Below, in pieces: positions 34,770 through 44,202 of a stretch of DNA of 64,000 nt; within the stretch, counting starts at the first letter, position 1, and the number at the start of each line of letters is the position of its first letter. A program made the translations under genes and the position numbers. Below the pieces are notes generated by a model. It saw nothing but the letters and a program-made list of their open reading frames with translations, was not told the origin of the DNA and searched no databases. Origin of the DNA: a virus; IMG/VR virus record IMGVR_UViG_3300025280_000026, positions 1 through 64,000 of that record; one strand, 5' to 3'.

Positions 34770-37700
34770 ATGGCTGAGAAAAAGTTTAAATTCGTATCTC
34801 CAGGAATCTTTGTCGACGAAATCGATGATTCTGGTATACCAAATTCAGGTGGAGACATTGGACCTGTCATTGTCGGCAGATCCACAAGGGGCCCGGGCAT
34901 GCGCCCAACAAGAATCGAATCTTTTTCTGAATTCGTTCAAACATTTGGTGCACCCACACCAGGCAATGATACAGAAAAAGATGTTTGGAGAAGCAATAAC
35001 CCCGCTGGCCCAACATACGCCGCTTACGGCGCTCAAGCGTGGCTAAAAAATAACAGACCTCTTACTTTCGTGCGATTAATGGGAGAAGAACACCCCTCGG
35101 CTGCAACTGCGGGGAAAGCCGGATTTAAAACAACCAATACGTTCAACAACACTAATTCTAGCAATGGTGGAGCTTACGGTCTTTTCTTAATTAATTCGTC
35201 TTCGATTCAAGGCGATCAACAAAGCTCGCCAGGAAATTTCCCAACTGGTACATTAGCTGCCATATGGTATTTGCAAGCCGGCGCCATGGCCCTTACTGGT
35301 AATGTACCAGTCGGAGCGCTTGGAGGTGACGATGATGTCATCGCCACTGTAGCGCACTCCAGCCCAACAGCTTCTGTCGGTGGTTTTATTCAAAATGCAG
35401 CGTCTAATGAGTGGACAATTATTCTTAATGACGGCACCGACACCGACGCCGGCGCGGGCACCTGTACAGGTAAGAAATATACTTTTAACTTTGACAGAAA
35501 CAGCTCAAAGTTTATTCGAACCGTCTTTAACACAAATCCAGTCCTAACTAATTCAAACATCGCTAGCACACAGCAAAAATACTGGCTTGGTGAAACTTTC
35601 GAAGGATCCGTCGCTAAATATATTACAAGCGGCTCTGGCGCCGGGACAGTGTTTGGTTTCATCGCAGGATTGGGTACATCCGATACTGTAGGACACCATC
35701 ACCGACAAATGCCGGCACAGCCTTCAAAAACTGGTTGGTTTATCTCCCAGGATTCTAGAGCAACATACACTGATTACACGGCAGATGGCACGACTTATGT
35801 AAAGCAATTATTCAGGTTTGTTTCCCTTGACGATGGCGAATGGTCGCAGAGCAACCTTAAAATTTCTATTGCAGATATCAAAGCACCTAGAAACAGCTAT
35901 GAAAAATATGGTTCTTTTAGCGTTCTCGTCCGCGATATTCGAGATTCTGACAACGCTCCTGGTATTGTTGAAAAATTCACCAATCTCAACTTAAATCCTT
36001 CTTCCGAAAACTTTATCTCTAAAAGAATCGGTGATCAACATTTGGTTTGGGATAGTGAACTTAGTGTTCCTGGTGGTGTCGCTCGCTACAAAATGCGTGG
36101 CGATTATCCGAATGTCTCTAGATTCTTTAGAGTTGAGCTTAATGATGAAGTTAAGCTTGGATTAGACACCCCAGAGCTTCTTCCATTTGGAGTGAGAGGG
36201 CCAATGCGCTATAAAGGCTGGTCCTTTAAAGGCCGCGACATACAGGCTTACCAAATTAATCAAAAAACTTCTGTCGCTGCCGCGGCAGCCTCGGTAGTAT
36301 TTCAATTTTCTGATAACTCCAGCGATGAGACTACATTTACATTTACAGATGCACTAGGGACGTCAGCAACGTTTGAAGTTGATCGTGTCGCCGCTGACGG
36401 CGCCTCAGTCGCTGGCGCCATCGCCATGTCAGGCTATGCAAACAGCGGAACAGGGCTTGCAACCGCGCTTGAAACCGCGCTTGATGCATCTGATCTGCGA
36501 ATTGATACAACCCGATCAACCGCAAAATTGACCCTTACAATGCAAGACGCCGGCGCCTCTGGTAATACACCGATCGTAACTGCTGGTGGGGTTGTTAATG
36601 TTGATGACTCCTCGCAAGGAGACGCTATGCCAACTCAATTCGAGGGTGGCTCTGACACCATGGGCCCAGCACACACGGCTGCTACTTTATTCCTTGAAAC
36701 CGATCCGGGAGTAGTACCTTATAAGCATGGTATACATAAAGGTGATGTCGACGGCGCCGGTAACGCCTGTGCTCCACATGCTGCTGGAAAGAATCCAATT
36801 GCACCACATAGTATCCCTGCTCACAGTGCTTCCGCAGCAGCCTATTCGGCTGTGCCAAGACAAGCGCTATCTGGAGCTTTCGTATTCCCAACAATTTCTA
36901 TGAGGTCTTCTTCATTAGATGGTAACTTAAAAGATAGAACGGATGCATTCTTCGGCGCAACCTTTAATCGCCTTGGCGAAGCAACAAAGTCTAATCTTTT
37001 TGATGAAAGCTCGATTGATGTTGTCCGAGCCCTCGCTGCGACTTATTCTAAAAACTCGTGGGATCCCCCCGCAGAAGCTACTGCAGTTGAACACGCTTGG
37101 ACATTTACTTTGGACGACCTTCAGAAAGCAACGTCGTCCGATTTCCTTGCAGCTGCATATGTTTCTGGCTCTAGAGTAAGTGGAGAATCATTTACGGCAG
37201 CTTCTGGTTCTTACCGTGAAGTTCTAAATAATGGATATGATAGATTCACAGCAGCTCTTTATGGTGGATTTAATGGCCTAGATGTAACGGAAGCCGAACC
37301 TTTTGGGAACCATAGATTAGATGATAGCACAAATGTAAAAGAGAATTACAGCTATTACTCAGTGAAAAAAGCAATTGATGCAATTGCCGATTCCGAATCA
37401 GCTGAAATGGATCTCTTGGTTGCACCTGGCATCACAAATCCAAGCATTACAGAACACATGATTAACGTGTGCGAGAATAGAGGAGACGCCTTAGCTATTA
37501 TCGATATTGAAAGCGATTACATACCTCGTTATGAGAGTAATTCTGCAGAGGCTAGCCGAATCGGTACAGTCGTTTCTGCTGTCAACACCTTTAAAGATAG
37601 AGGGCTTAACTCTAGTTACGGATGCGCTTTTTATCCATGGGTACAAGTCAGAGACTCAGCATCAGAAACTTTCCCAGGCAAACTAGTTTGGATGCCACCT

Positions 37701-38270
37701 TCGGTCGCTGCCTTGGGCACATTCTCAAGCACACAGCGAAACGCCGAGTTATGGTTTGCTCCTGCAGGCTTCAACCGAGGAGGTCTCTCTGAAGGTGTGT
37801 CTGGTCTAAATGTTGTTAACGTGCGACAAAGGTTAACTTCTGTCGATCGTGACAGGCTCTATGGCGCGAATATCAACCCCATCGCGAAATTCCCATCGGA
37901 GGGCATCGTGGTCTTTGGCCAAAAAACGCTTCAGGTCACTCCTTCCGCATTAGATAGAATCAATGTTAGGAGACTGCTCATTTTCCTTAAAAAGAGAATT
38001 TCTAGAATTTCTGCTAGCATTTTGTTTGAACCCAATGTGCAAACAACGTGGGATCGATTTTTGGGTAGAGTAAATCCCTTGTTAGAAAGCGTGAAGGCAC
38101 GATTTGGCTTGGTAGACTTTAAAGTTGTTTTGGATTCCAGCACGACTACAGATGATCTTATTGATCAAAATATCCTTTATGCTAAAGTTTTCTTGAAGCC
38201 GACTAAGGCTATTGAGTTTATCGCACTAGATTTTGTAATTACAAATACCGGTGCGTCATTCGAGGATTAA
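34770..38270 (+). CDS. Contractile tail sheath protein (gp18-like, enlarged)
   Basis: 1166 residues after ATAGGAGAAAAATCC. The N-terminus FVSPGIFVDEIDDSG and GPVIVGRSTRGPG and the C-terminal half (NVVNVRQRLTSVDRDRLYGANINPIAKFPSEGIVVFGQKT, then VRRLLIFLKKRI and WDRFLGRVNPLL) are the conserved sheath core that interlocks subunits and contracts. T4 gp18 has 659 residues; the extra length here lies in the middle, including a beta domain at about 505-640 (TFTFTDALGTSATFEV..) flanked by Ala-rich and Gly-rich linkers. Such insertions project outward from the sheath in known structures, so this one may decorate the tail surface. Confidence 0.9.
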   Translation: MAEKKFKFVSPGIFVDEIDDSGIPNSGGDIGPVIVGRSTRGPGMRPTRIESFSEFVQTFGAPTPGNDTEKDVWRSNNPAGPTYAAYGAQAWLKNNRPLTFVRLMGEEHPSAATAGKAGFKTTNTFNNTNSSNGGAYGLFLINSSSIQGDQQSSPGNFPTGTLAAIWYLQAGAMALTGNVPVGALGGDDDVIATVAHSSPTASVGGFIQNAASNEWTIILNDGTDTDAGAGTCTGKKYTFNFDRNSSKFIRTVFNTNPVLTNSNIASTQQKYWLGETFEGSVAKYITSGSGAGTVFGFIAGLGTSDTVGHHHRQMPAQPSKTGWFISQDSRATYTDYTADGTTYVKQLFRFVSLDDGEWSQSNLKISIADIKAPRNSYEKYGSFSVLVRDIRDSDNAPGIVEKFTNLNLNPSSENFISKRIGDQHLVWDSELSVPGGVARYKMRGDYPNVSRFFRVELNDEVKLGLDTPELLPFGVRGPMRYKGWSFKGRDIQAYQINQKTSVAAAAASVVFQFSDNSSDETTFTFTDALGTSATFEVDRVAADGASVAGAIAMSGYANSGTGLATALETALDASDLRIDTTRSTAKLTLTMQDAGASGNTPIVTAGGVVNVDDSSQGDAMPTQFEGGSDTMGPAHTAATLFLETDPGVVPYKHGIHKGDVDGAGNACAPHAAGKNPIAPHSIPAHSASAAAYSAVPRQALSGAFVFPTISMRSSSLDGNLKDRTDAFFGATFNRLGEATKSNLFDESSIDVVRALAATYSKNSWDPPAEATAVEHAWTFTLDDLQKATSSDFLAAAYVSGSRVSGESFTAASGSYREVLNNGYDRFTAALYGGFNGLDVTEAEPFGNHRLDDSTNVKENYSYYSVKKAIDAIADSESAEMDLLVAPGITNPSITEHMINVCENRGDALAIIDIESDYIPRYESNSAEASRIGTVVSAVNTFKDRGLNSSYGCAFYPWVQVRDSASETFPGKLVWMPPSVAALGTFSSTQRNAELWFAPAGFNRGGLSEGVSGLNVVNVRQRLTSVDRDRLYGANINPIAKFPSEGIVVFGQKTLQVTPSALDRINVRRLLIFLKKRISRISASILFEPNVQTTWDRFLGRVNPLLESVKARFGLVDFKVVLDSSTTTDDLIDQNILYAKVFLKPTKAIEFIALDFVITNTGASFED

Positions 38271-38278
38271 TAAAAAAT

Positions 38279-38302
38279 GGGGGTGAAATATGTTTCACCC
38301 CC
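38279..38302 (+). terminator. Hairpin after the sheath gene
   Basis: Perfect 10-bp stem GGGGGTGAAA / TTTCACCCCC with a TATG loop, 9 bases after the sheath stop. It is not followed by a T-run on this strand, so it may attenuate or stabilise mRNA rather than terminate fully; allowing some read-through into the tube gene would be sensible. Confidence 0.65.
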
Positions 38303-38339
38303 TAATTAAAAGTAGAACATTTTTTGGAGGATTAATACA

Positions 38340-38888
38340 ATGGCAACAGGATATTGGGCGGATCAAGGCATACAGCCGAAAAGACAATATAAATGGATAT
38401 TACAATTTAGTGAACTAGGCAGCCAAACCGGCCTTATGTCGCTACCACAATGGATTGTTAAAACCGCTAGCAAACCCTCTTTTACCATTGGCGAATCCTC
38501 ACATTCATTTATTAATCATACTTTCCATTTCCCTGGCAAGCTCACATGGTCAGCTGTTGATGTGACCATGGTTGATCCTATCTCTCCCAACGCCTCAGAG
38601 GCACTTATGGAGGCCATCAGGGCGTCTGGCTACGCTTACCCGAATGAAAACCAGGGTAACGAATCAGCTGGTGTTTCTTTTAGCAAGGAAGCCGCCGTTG
38701 GCACTTTGGGTGAAGTAAAACTGATCCAACTTGGTAATACAATGGCGGAACGAATTGAAGAATGGGTGCTACATAATGCTTGGATCAAAGATGTTAATTT
38801 TGGTAGCCTTTCATATGATACGGAAGAGTTAACCAACATTAGTTTAACTTTACGTTATGACTGGGCCCGATTTAATAAATTAAGTTAA
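38340..38888 (+). CDS. Tail tube protein (gp19-like)
   Basis: 182 residues after GGAGGATTAATACA. The sequence shows the tube fold pattern: WADQGIQPKRQYKWILQF, then a central KPSFTIGESSHSFINHTFHFPGKLTWSAVDVTMVDP block and a C-terminal WVLHNAWIKDVNFGSLSYDTEELTNISLTLRYDWA, which match gp19-type tube subunits. Rings of six stack into the tube inside the sheath. Sheath-tube order and the hairpin between them are as in T4-like phages. Confidence 0.9.
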   Translation: MATGYWADQGIQPKRQYKWILQFSELGSQTGLMSLPQWIVKTASKPSFTIGESSHSFINHTFHFPGKLTWSAVDVTMVDPISPNASEALMEAIRASGYAYPNENQGNESAGVSFSKEAAVGTLGEVKLIQLGNTMAERIEEWVLHNAWIKDVNFGSLSYDTEELTNISLTLRYDWARFNKLS

Positions 38889-38898
38889 AATAAAACAT

Positions 38899-38927
38899 TA
38901 ACGCTTTGTTAAGCTTATTGTATAATC
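38899..38927 (+). promoter_or_regulatory. Sigma-70-type promoter before the gp26-like gene
   Basis: TTAACG at 38899-38904 and TATAAT at 38922-38927 with a 17-base spacer, in the 70-base gap after the tube gene. This is the best conventional bacterial promoter I see and it differs from the ACTATTTAY elements, so this unit could be read by the unmodified host polymerase. Confidence 0.6.
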
Positions 38928-38957
38928 TATTCTAGAGTTAATTTATCGAGGTGAATA

Positions 38958-39848
38958 ATGTCTAGAAGAAATAACCGTGCCAGAGCAGGAAGCACAGAAA
39001 AAAAAGTTCCTGCTGATTCTTCTGTTGAGGCTACTCTAGCCTCACAAAGTGACGAGAGTGGTTCAAGTTTGCTGTCTTTCGTGACACCAACAGAGTTTGT
39101 TCAGTTGCCTTCGAAGGGCAAATTTTACCCTTCAGAACATCCTTTACATAATAAAGATGTTGTTGAAATTAAGTACATGACTGCGAAACACGAAGATATT
39201 CTGACTTCACAAACCTTGCTCAGGAAGGGAATCGCTATTGATCGGTTATTAGAAAGTCTTATTTTAGATAAAAGTATAAAATTAGATAATTTGCTTATAG
39301 GAGATAAAAATGCAATTACAATAGCAGCCAGGAAAACCGGCTATGGAAGTGAATATGAAACTTCCATGGTATGCCCCGGCTGTGGCATAAAACAAAATCA
39401 TTCTTTTGATTTGGACGAGTTAAAACACAACTTTCCTTTTGAAGAAGAACTAGAAGAATTTAATATAGAATTAACTGCAAATAATACATTTTTAATTAAT
39501 TTGCCCCAAACAAAAGTTGCTTTAGAAACTCGTTTGCTTAGTGACGCAGATGAGAGAGTATTGGAGAAGACAAGCAAAATGCGTAAAAAGCACGGTCTCG
39601 GCCGTGGAGAAATTACTTTAACCGATAGATTAAAAGCGGTTGTGTTAACAGCAGATGGAGAAACTAATAGAAATATTATAGAGGAATTTATTGATAATAT
39701 GCCAGCTCTTGATGCTAAATTTTTTAGAGCGGCGTATGCCGCGTTAACCCCAAATATCGAAATGAAACAAGAATATCGGTGTGATTCTTGTGGACACGAA
39801 GAGGAGGTAGATGTGCCCCTGTCGGCCGACTTTTTTTGGCCTGGGTGA
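38958..39848 (+). CDS. gp26-like baseplate / tail-assembly protein with zinc knuckles
   Basis: 296 residues after TCGAGGTGAATA. The central FVQLPSKGKFYPSEHPLHNKDVVEIKYMTAKHEDIL block and the final FFWPG are hallmarks of the T4 baseplate-hub assembly family (gp26/gp51 type). Two CxxC knuckles, VCPGC and CDSC, are likely to bind zinc. It lies between tube and tape measure, where many phages encode tail-assembly chaperones, and its end overlaps the next frame by 38 bases across a run of seven T, which may allow frameshifting. Confidence 0.75.
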   Translation: MSRRNNRARAGSTEKKVPADSSVEATLASQSDESGSSLLSFVTPTEFVQLPSKGKFYPSEHPLHNKDVVEIKYMTAKHEDILTSQTLLRKGIAIDRLLESLILDKSIKLDNLLIGDKNAITIAARKTGYGSEYETSMVCPGCGIKQNHSFDLDELKHNFPFEEELEEFNIELTANNTFLINLPQTKVALETRLLSDADERVLEKTSKMRKKHGLGRGEITLTDRLKAVVLTADGETNRNIIEEFIDNMPALDAKFFRAAYAALTPNIEMKQEYRCDSCGHEEEVDVPLSADFFWPG

Positions 39849-40032
39849 TGAGTATATTGAATCTGTTTATGAACAATTTTTCTTGCTTAAATACCACGGT
39901 GGTTGGAGCTTTATAGAAGCATATAATCTTCCCATACCTCTAAGAACATGGTTTATTAATCGTTTGGCAAAACAATTCGAAACAGAAACAGAGGAAATGG
40001 AAAAAGCTTATAAAAAAGCAAAAAAATCTTAA
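39811..40032 (+). CDS. Small protein overlapping the gp26-like gene (possible frameshift product)
   Basis: 73 residues in the +1 frame relative to its upstream neighbour. An ATG lies 4 bases after GAGGAGG, so it can be translated on its own. The conserved-looking part (DEYIESVYEQFFLLKYHGGWSFIEAYNLPIPLR) begins only after the T-run and the upstream stop, so the first 13 residues may be an accident and the protein may instead be made by +1 or -2 slippage at 39831-39837. Either way it belongs with the tail-assembly gene before it and the tape measure after it. Confidence 0.65.
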   Translation: MCPCRPTFFGLGDEYIESVYEQFFLLKYHGGWSFIEAYNLPIPLRTWFINRLAKQFETETEEMEKAYKKAKKS

Positions 40033-40036
40033 TAGT

Positions 40037-40069
40037 AAGCCGGCTCTCATGCCGGCTTTTATTTTTTTT
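40037..40069 (+). terminator. Intrinsic terminator after the tail-assembly pair
   Basis: AAGCCGGC / GCCGGCTT stem with a TCTCAT loop followed by TTATTTTTTT. Five bases after the stop codon. Confidence 0.88.
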
Positions 40070-40074
40070 AATTA

Positions 40075-40083
40075 ACTACTTAT
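40075..40083 (+). promoter_or_regulatory. ACTACTTAT variant of the promoter-like nonamer
   Basis: One mismatch to ACTATTTAT. Its surroundings (ATTAACTACTTAT then TATGA three bases later) are shared with the element before the 60.06 kb gene, giving 18 identities over 21 bases. ATG follows 32 bases downstream. Confidence 0.45.
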
Positions 40084-40106
40084 TTATATGATATGAGGAC
40101 TAGCGT

Positions 40107-40442
40107 ATGAAAAACGACATAATCGAAATTAATTTAGATATCAAGACCGTTGAAAAACTAGAAGAAGGAGTTATGCACGTTGCTCCCGCCGCACTCGGAG
40201 ACGCTGTTAAAATAGCTTTATGGGATATGTTTGGATATCAGGCGGCACCTTCAATTGATTTGAAAGGAACACCACAACAAATTAGTGCTTTTGTTACTGC
40301 TCTAAGCGGGGAAAAGAAGTACTTAGATTCTGTCATGCGAAATGGTCTTGATAGTCCTTCAACATACAAGAGTAAATTTTCGTTGGAAAATGCTATTGGT
40401 AATTTTGAGAGAGAAACTGGCTTAGAATGGCCAATTAAGTAA
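40107..40442 (+). CDS. Unknown 111-residue tail-region protein
   Basis: Alpha/beta protein starting MKNDIIEINLDIKTVEKLEEG and ending with a helical ENAIGNFERETGLEWPIK. No family recognised. It is the first gene of the tape-measure/baseplate unit, just after a terminator and promoter-like element, with a TGAGGACTAGCGT site before ATG. Its position directly upstream of the tape measure would suit another tail-assembly factor. Confidence 0.6.
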   Translation: MKNDIIEINLDIKTVEKLEEGVMHVAPAALGDAVKIALWDMFGYQAAPSIDLKGTPQQISAFVTALSGEKKYLDSVMRNGLDSPSTYKSKFSLENAIGNFERETGLEWPIK

Positions 40443-40455
40443 TCGGGGCTTTTAA

Positions 40456-43065
40456 ATGGATGAAGATCTGAAAAATTTATTAAGGGATTTGATCTCTAAA
40501 CTGAATCAAACCCCTCCAACCACAACGGGCCCCCCACCGGGTCAACCACCCGGAACGGGCCCGGTTGGTGGTTACGCCGGCGGCGCCGGTGCTAACATAC
40601 CCACTCCACAGGATGCTGCAACCATACAACAAATTGGTGAAATGGAGGCTCGACGCAAAAATTATTCAGATGGAATTGCCAGAAGCTTGGAACAACAGCG
40701 CAGCATCGCAAAAAACATTGAAAGTATAATACAGAGAACCCTCAAAATAAAAAGAGAGGAAGAAGCCGCAGCTAGAAATTTATATAATGAGCAGCAAAAA
40801 GTGGTTCGGGTATTAGAAGAGGATTTGTCATTATCCAAACAGAATTCTTCTGTGACTCAATCGGAAATACAAGCAAAGCAACAAATCTTATCTCAGCACA
40901 AAGGGGAACTACAAGATCTTAAAACAAAACTTGAGTTGAGTGAACGTAGCGCTCAATTAGCTCAGCAAGAAGCCTCTCTTATAGCACAGGTTGAGGCTAG
41001 AACCCAATCTCTTGTTTCCACGTTATCACAAGGTATTTTAACAGCCAATGCTGCTAGCAAAACTGGCATGTTCGGTGCATTATTCGGTTCTGGGTCTGGA
41101 GCCGGCTTCTTTGAAAAGCTTAAGACTTCTGGAAAAGCTATAGGCCAAATCGCTTCCCCTTTGAACGCTTCTTTAAGCGTGGTTGGGTACCTTACCGATG
41201 CATTTAAAAAATTATTTTGGGCGACAGACGAAACCGCTGCTAAATTTAGAAGAGCTACAGGCGCCGGCCAAGAATATACCAAGGTCTTAACTCAAACAAT
41301 ACAAAGAAACACGCGCTTTGGAATCATAACCGAAGAGGCCGGCAGGGCCATGACAGCGCTTCATACTCAAATGAGAAGTTTTTCCGGCGCCACTGACAGC
41401 GCCCAAAGGTCGGTTATAGACTTAACATTGCGAATGACTCGCTTGGGTGTTTCTGAACAAACTACAGCCCGAATGACAGATATGCTTACCAAAGCTATGG
41501 GGATGAATATAAATCAAGCCATCGCTGCCCAAGACAAAATAGCTGTATACGCTCGGCAGATTAAAGTGAGCGAACAAGAAGCTGCCCAGGCATTTTTGCA
41601 ATTCTCAGGTGCTTTGGCAGCCCATGGCCCGAATATGATTAATGTTTTTAAAGGCTTGATTTCGCAAGTTAAACAAACAGGGGTTGAAATGAGTTCCCTT
41701 GTTAATATCGCCAACCAATTTGATACATTTGAATCTGCAGCTGCTTCAGTAGGTAAATTAAATGCATTACTGGGCGGTAGTCACCTGAATTCTCTTCGAA
41801 TGGTGAATGCAACGGAATCAGAGAGAATAAGATTAGTTGCAGAAGCTGTCCGAGCGTCCGGAGCTAATATTAATGCCCTTGGTCGTTTTACACAAAAAGC
41901 ACTTGCTCAAGCCATCGGCGCCAAAGACTCTGCAGAAGCAATGAAGATCCTTCGCGGACAATTAAATATGTTAACTCCTGCAGAATTACAAGCTGCAGAA
42001 GCGATGGAAGCGAATAAACGAAAAGCAGAAGAAAACATGTCGATTCAAATGAAGTTAAAGACAATTTTGTTGTCCTTGGCCAATTCTCTAATGCCACTTA
42101 TCGAAAAATTGCATGAAAATAGAGATGCAATTGTTGATGTTATTACCAGGGTCGCAGCCTTTATGCAGAAAAACGGCGCTTTAATAGCTCAGTTCGCTAT
42201 TCTTTTTCCTGTAATACGAACTGGAGTTTCTCTTGTTGGAGGCCTCTCTACAGCTTTTAGAGCCATGGGTGTAAGCGCCGGCGCCGCAAGATTGGGTATA
42301 CTGGGCCTCGGCGCCGGCGTACTTTATTTTGCAACACAGTTGTTGAAACCTATGTTCTCACCATCCGCGATCCGCGCCACTCCAGAATTCGCTGATGATA
42401 TAAAAAAGCTTGGTGACAAAGCTTTGCTTGCACAAAGTCCAATGCGCGACCTGGGCGTGGAAACAGGTAAACTGGCAAGAAATTTATCTATAGGCGCCCA
42501 GGCCACAGCTCAGTTGGGTAGTGCTTATGAAGTTGTTGGAAAGCATTCTTCCAAAGCCGCCAGTGGGGTACGAGCCGTATCCTCTGCCGGCCGAAACGCC
42601 AGCAAGGATATGCAAAAAGCTGCTAATAGCACTGCGCAATTGGCTTTCGGCGTCCAGTCAATACAAAAAAATGTTGATAAGTTGAACACTGCTAAATTGG
42701 CTGATTTCGGTCAAAAAATAAACCTTGTGACTGAAAATCTAAATTTGACGGATGCTCAAAATGAAAACATTCAAAAAACAGTGACAAATATTAATAGGGT
42801 AGCAATGGTGGGCCAACAAGCCACCGAGCATGCCTCTGCAGCCGGCGTAGAACGCCTTGCCGTGGCTGTTAATAAATTTAATTTAACGCAAGTAACTCAA
42901 ACGACACAAACCGCTGCAGCAGCTTCTGCCGGTGGTCAAAGGAACGTCATCATCGAGACGCCCCGGGATGTAATCGTAGACTTAGACGGGATTACTGTCG
43001 GTCGTGCAGCGCTGCAATTTATAGACAAAGAAAGAAGTTCAAGAACCTTGGTCGGTCGGTCATAG
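40456..43065 (+). CDS. Tail tape measure protein
   Basis: 869 residues. A Pro/Gly-rich start leads to a coiled coil (about 55-190), then a long Ala/Gln-rich helical body and hydrophobic stretches at about 565-635 (GALIAQFAILFPVIRTGVSLVGG, then AARLGILGLGAGVLYFATQLL). Length, helical low-complexity sequence, internal hydrophobic spans and the place between tail-assembly and baseplate genes are all typical of tape measures, which set tail length and enter the host membrane. Tail length predicted at about 1.5 angstrom per residue would be near 130 nm. Confidence 0.82.
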   Translation: MDEDLKNLLRDLISKLNQTPPTTTGPPPGQPPGTGPVGGYAGGAGANIPTPQDAATIQQIGEMEARRKNYSDGIARSLEQQRSIAKNIESIIQRTLKIKREEEAAARNLYNEQQKVVRVLEEDLSLSKQNSSVTQSEIQAKQQILSQHKGELQDLKTKLELSERSAQLAQQEASLIAQVEARTQSLVSTLSQGILTANAASKTGMFGALFGSGSGAGFFEKLKTSGKAIGQIASPLNASLSVVGYLTDAFKKLFWATDETAAKFRRATGAGQEYTKVLTQTIQRNTRFGIITEEAGRAMTALHTQMRSFSGATDSAQRSVIDLTLRMTRLGVSEQTTARMTDMLTKAMGMNINQAIAAQDKIAVYARQIKVSEQEAAQAFLQFSGALAAHGPNMINVFKGLISQVKQTGVEMSSLVNIANQFDTFESAAASVGKLNALLGGSHLNSLRMVNATESERIRLVAEAVRASGANINALGRFTQKALAQAIGAKDSAEAMKILRGQLNMLTPAELQAAEAMEANKRKAEENMSIQMKLKTILLSLANSLMPLIEKLHENRDAIVDVITRVAAFMQKNGALIAQFAILFPVIRTGVSLVGGLSTAFRAMGVSAGAARLGILGLGAGVLYFATQLLKPMFSPSAIRATPEFADDIKKLGDKALLAQSPMRDLGVETGKLARNLSIGAQATAQLGSAYEVVGKHSSKAASGVRAVSSAGRNASKDMQKAANSTAQLAFGVQSIQKNVDKLNTAKLADFGQKINLVTENLNLTDAQNENIQKTVTNINRVAMVGQQATEHASAAGVERLAVAVNKFNLTQVTQTTQTAAAASAGGQRNVIIETPRDVIVDLDGITVGRAALQFIDKERSSRTLVGRS

Positions 43066-43078
43066 GAGGTAATTAATA

Positions 43079-43834
43079 ATGGCAGTATGGAGTAGTTCGG
43101 ATGTTAATGACACAAAAAGTTTTGAAGACATAATTTTCACTTATGCTTCCATTAAAGGGGGTCAACATCATTATAGGGTTAAATTTAGTGCCTTTGTTAC
43201 TGGCTTTTCAGATAATTTTACTCAGGCTTGGTCGACAACTAGCGTTTATGGTAAACAAGACTCTATTGAAACTTATCAAGGCACTCGCCGCATGATAGAT
43301 TTATCATGGGATGTGCCTTCCAACGGCCCAAAACAAGGTTGGGGGAATATGGTGAAACTCGAAACTTTGATTAAAATGCTATATCCAATGTACGATGTTC
43401 AAAGTACAAGAATAAACGCTGCTACAATTAACAAACCTCCTCTTTTGAGGCTTAAATTCGCTAATTTAATTAAAAACCACAAAGGCGAAGGCCTGTTAGG
43501 ACATGTTAATGGTTTTACTTTTAACCCGAGCATGGAACATGGCATGTATAATACAAATAATACCCGGCAAAAAGCCATAGGAATCCCCAATTTCGGACTG
43601 ATCCCAAAAGTTTATAGTATGAGATGTCAATTTACTGTCCTTCACGAGCAGGATTTAGGATTCAAAAGCAGCGACAATAGATTTTTCAACTCAATTGGTG
43701 ACGGTGAGTCGGGCTTCCCCTATGGTTTTACAGGCAAGCGGGCCGAAGTAGTTGCGGTTAACAAAGGCACAACGGTCAGCCCCCCATCAACCGGTGTGAC
43801 CACGGGCCAAGAGAAAAAAATAACAGGAGGATAA
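43079..43834 (+). CDS. Baseplate / tube-initiator-like protein
   Basis: 251 residues, ATG after TAGGAGGTAATTAATA. The pattern F.A.VTGFSDNFTQAWSTT.VYGKQDSIETYQGT.R.IDLSWDVP corresponds to tube-like beta-barrel proteins at the tail-baseplate junction (gp48/gp54 type in T4). The C-terminal 30 residues are a Thr/Gly-rich tail. It follows the tape measure and precedes the LysM-containing wedge protein. Specific identity among baseplate proteins is uncertain. Confidence 0.6.
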   Translation: MAVWSSSDVNDTKSFEDIIFTYASIKGGQHHYRVKFSAFVTGFSDNFTQAWSTTSVYGKQDSIETYQGTRRMIDLSWDVPSNGPKQGWGNMVKLETLIKMLYPMYDVQSTRINAATINKPPLLRLKFANLIKNHKGEGLLGHVNGFTFNPSMEHGMYNTNNTRQKAIGIPNFGLIPKVYSMRCQFTVLHEQDLGFKSSDNRFFNSIGDGESGFPYGFTGKRAEVVAVNKGTTVSPPSTGVTTGQEKKITGG

Positions 43835-43838
43835 TAAT

Positions 43839-44183
43839 ATGGCTTTCGTCAAAAGAAATTCAAATAGAAACGTTATATTCAACAAAAAAAGAGTCTATAA
43901 ATCTTTTTTTGATAAAAGATATATTGATAGGATTGAACATTATGACACTCCTGTTTTATACTATCCAGAGCAAGAAGAAATAAATGAGTTTGAAATTGTG
44001 AATGTGATTTGGAAAGTGGGCGATAGGTTTTCAAAACTGGCTCACGAACATTATGGAAATTCAAGATTGTGGTGGGTAATCGCGTGGTATAATAAGAAAC
44101 CAACGGATTCTGATGTAGAACATGGAGATATGATTGAAATACCATTCCCACTTCAGGCTGTGATGTCTTCTTATGGTTACTAA
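43839..44183 (+). CDS. Baseplate wedge protein with LysM-like domain (gp53-like)
   Basis: 114 residues after AGGAGGATAATA. Residues about 48-105 read as a LysM: VIWKVGDRFSKLAHEHYGNSRLWWVIAWYNKK..DSDVEHGDMIEIPFP. T4 gp53 has a LysM-like fold and joins baseplate wedges; small LysM proteins at this position are standard in myophages. Context supports a structural rather than peptidoglycan-binding role. Confidence 0.75.
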   Translation: MAFVKRNSNRNVIFNKKRVYKSFFDKRYIDRIEHYDTPVLYYPEQEEINEFEIVNVIWKVGDRFSKLAHEHYGNSRLWWVIAWYNKKPTDSDVEHGDMIEIPFPLQAVMSSYGY

Positions 44184-44202
44184 TTAAAAAGGATAGGATA
44201 AA

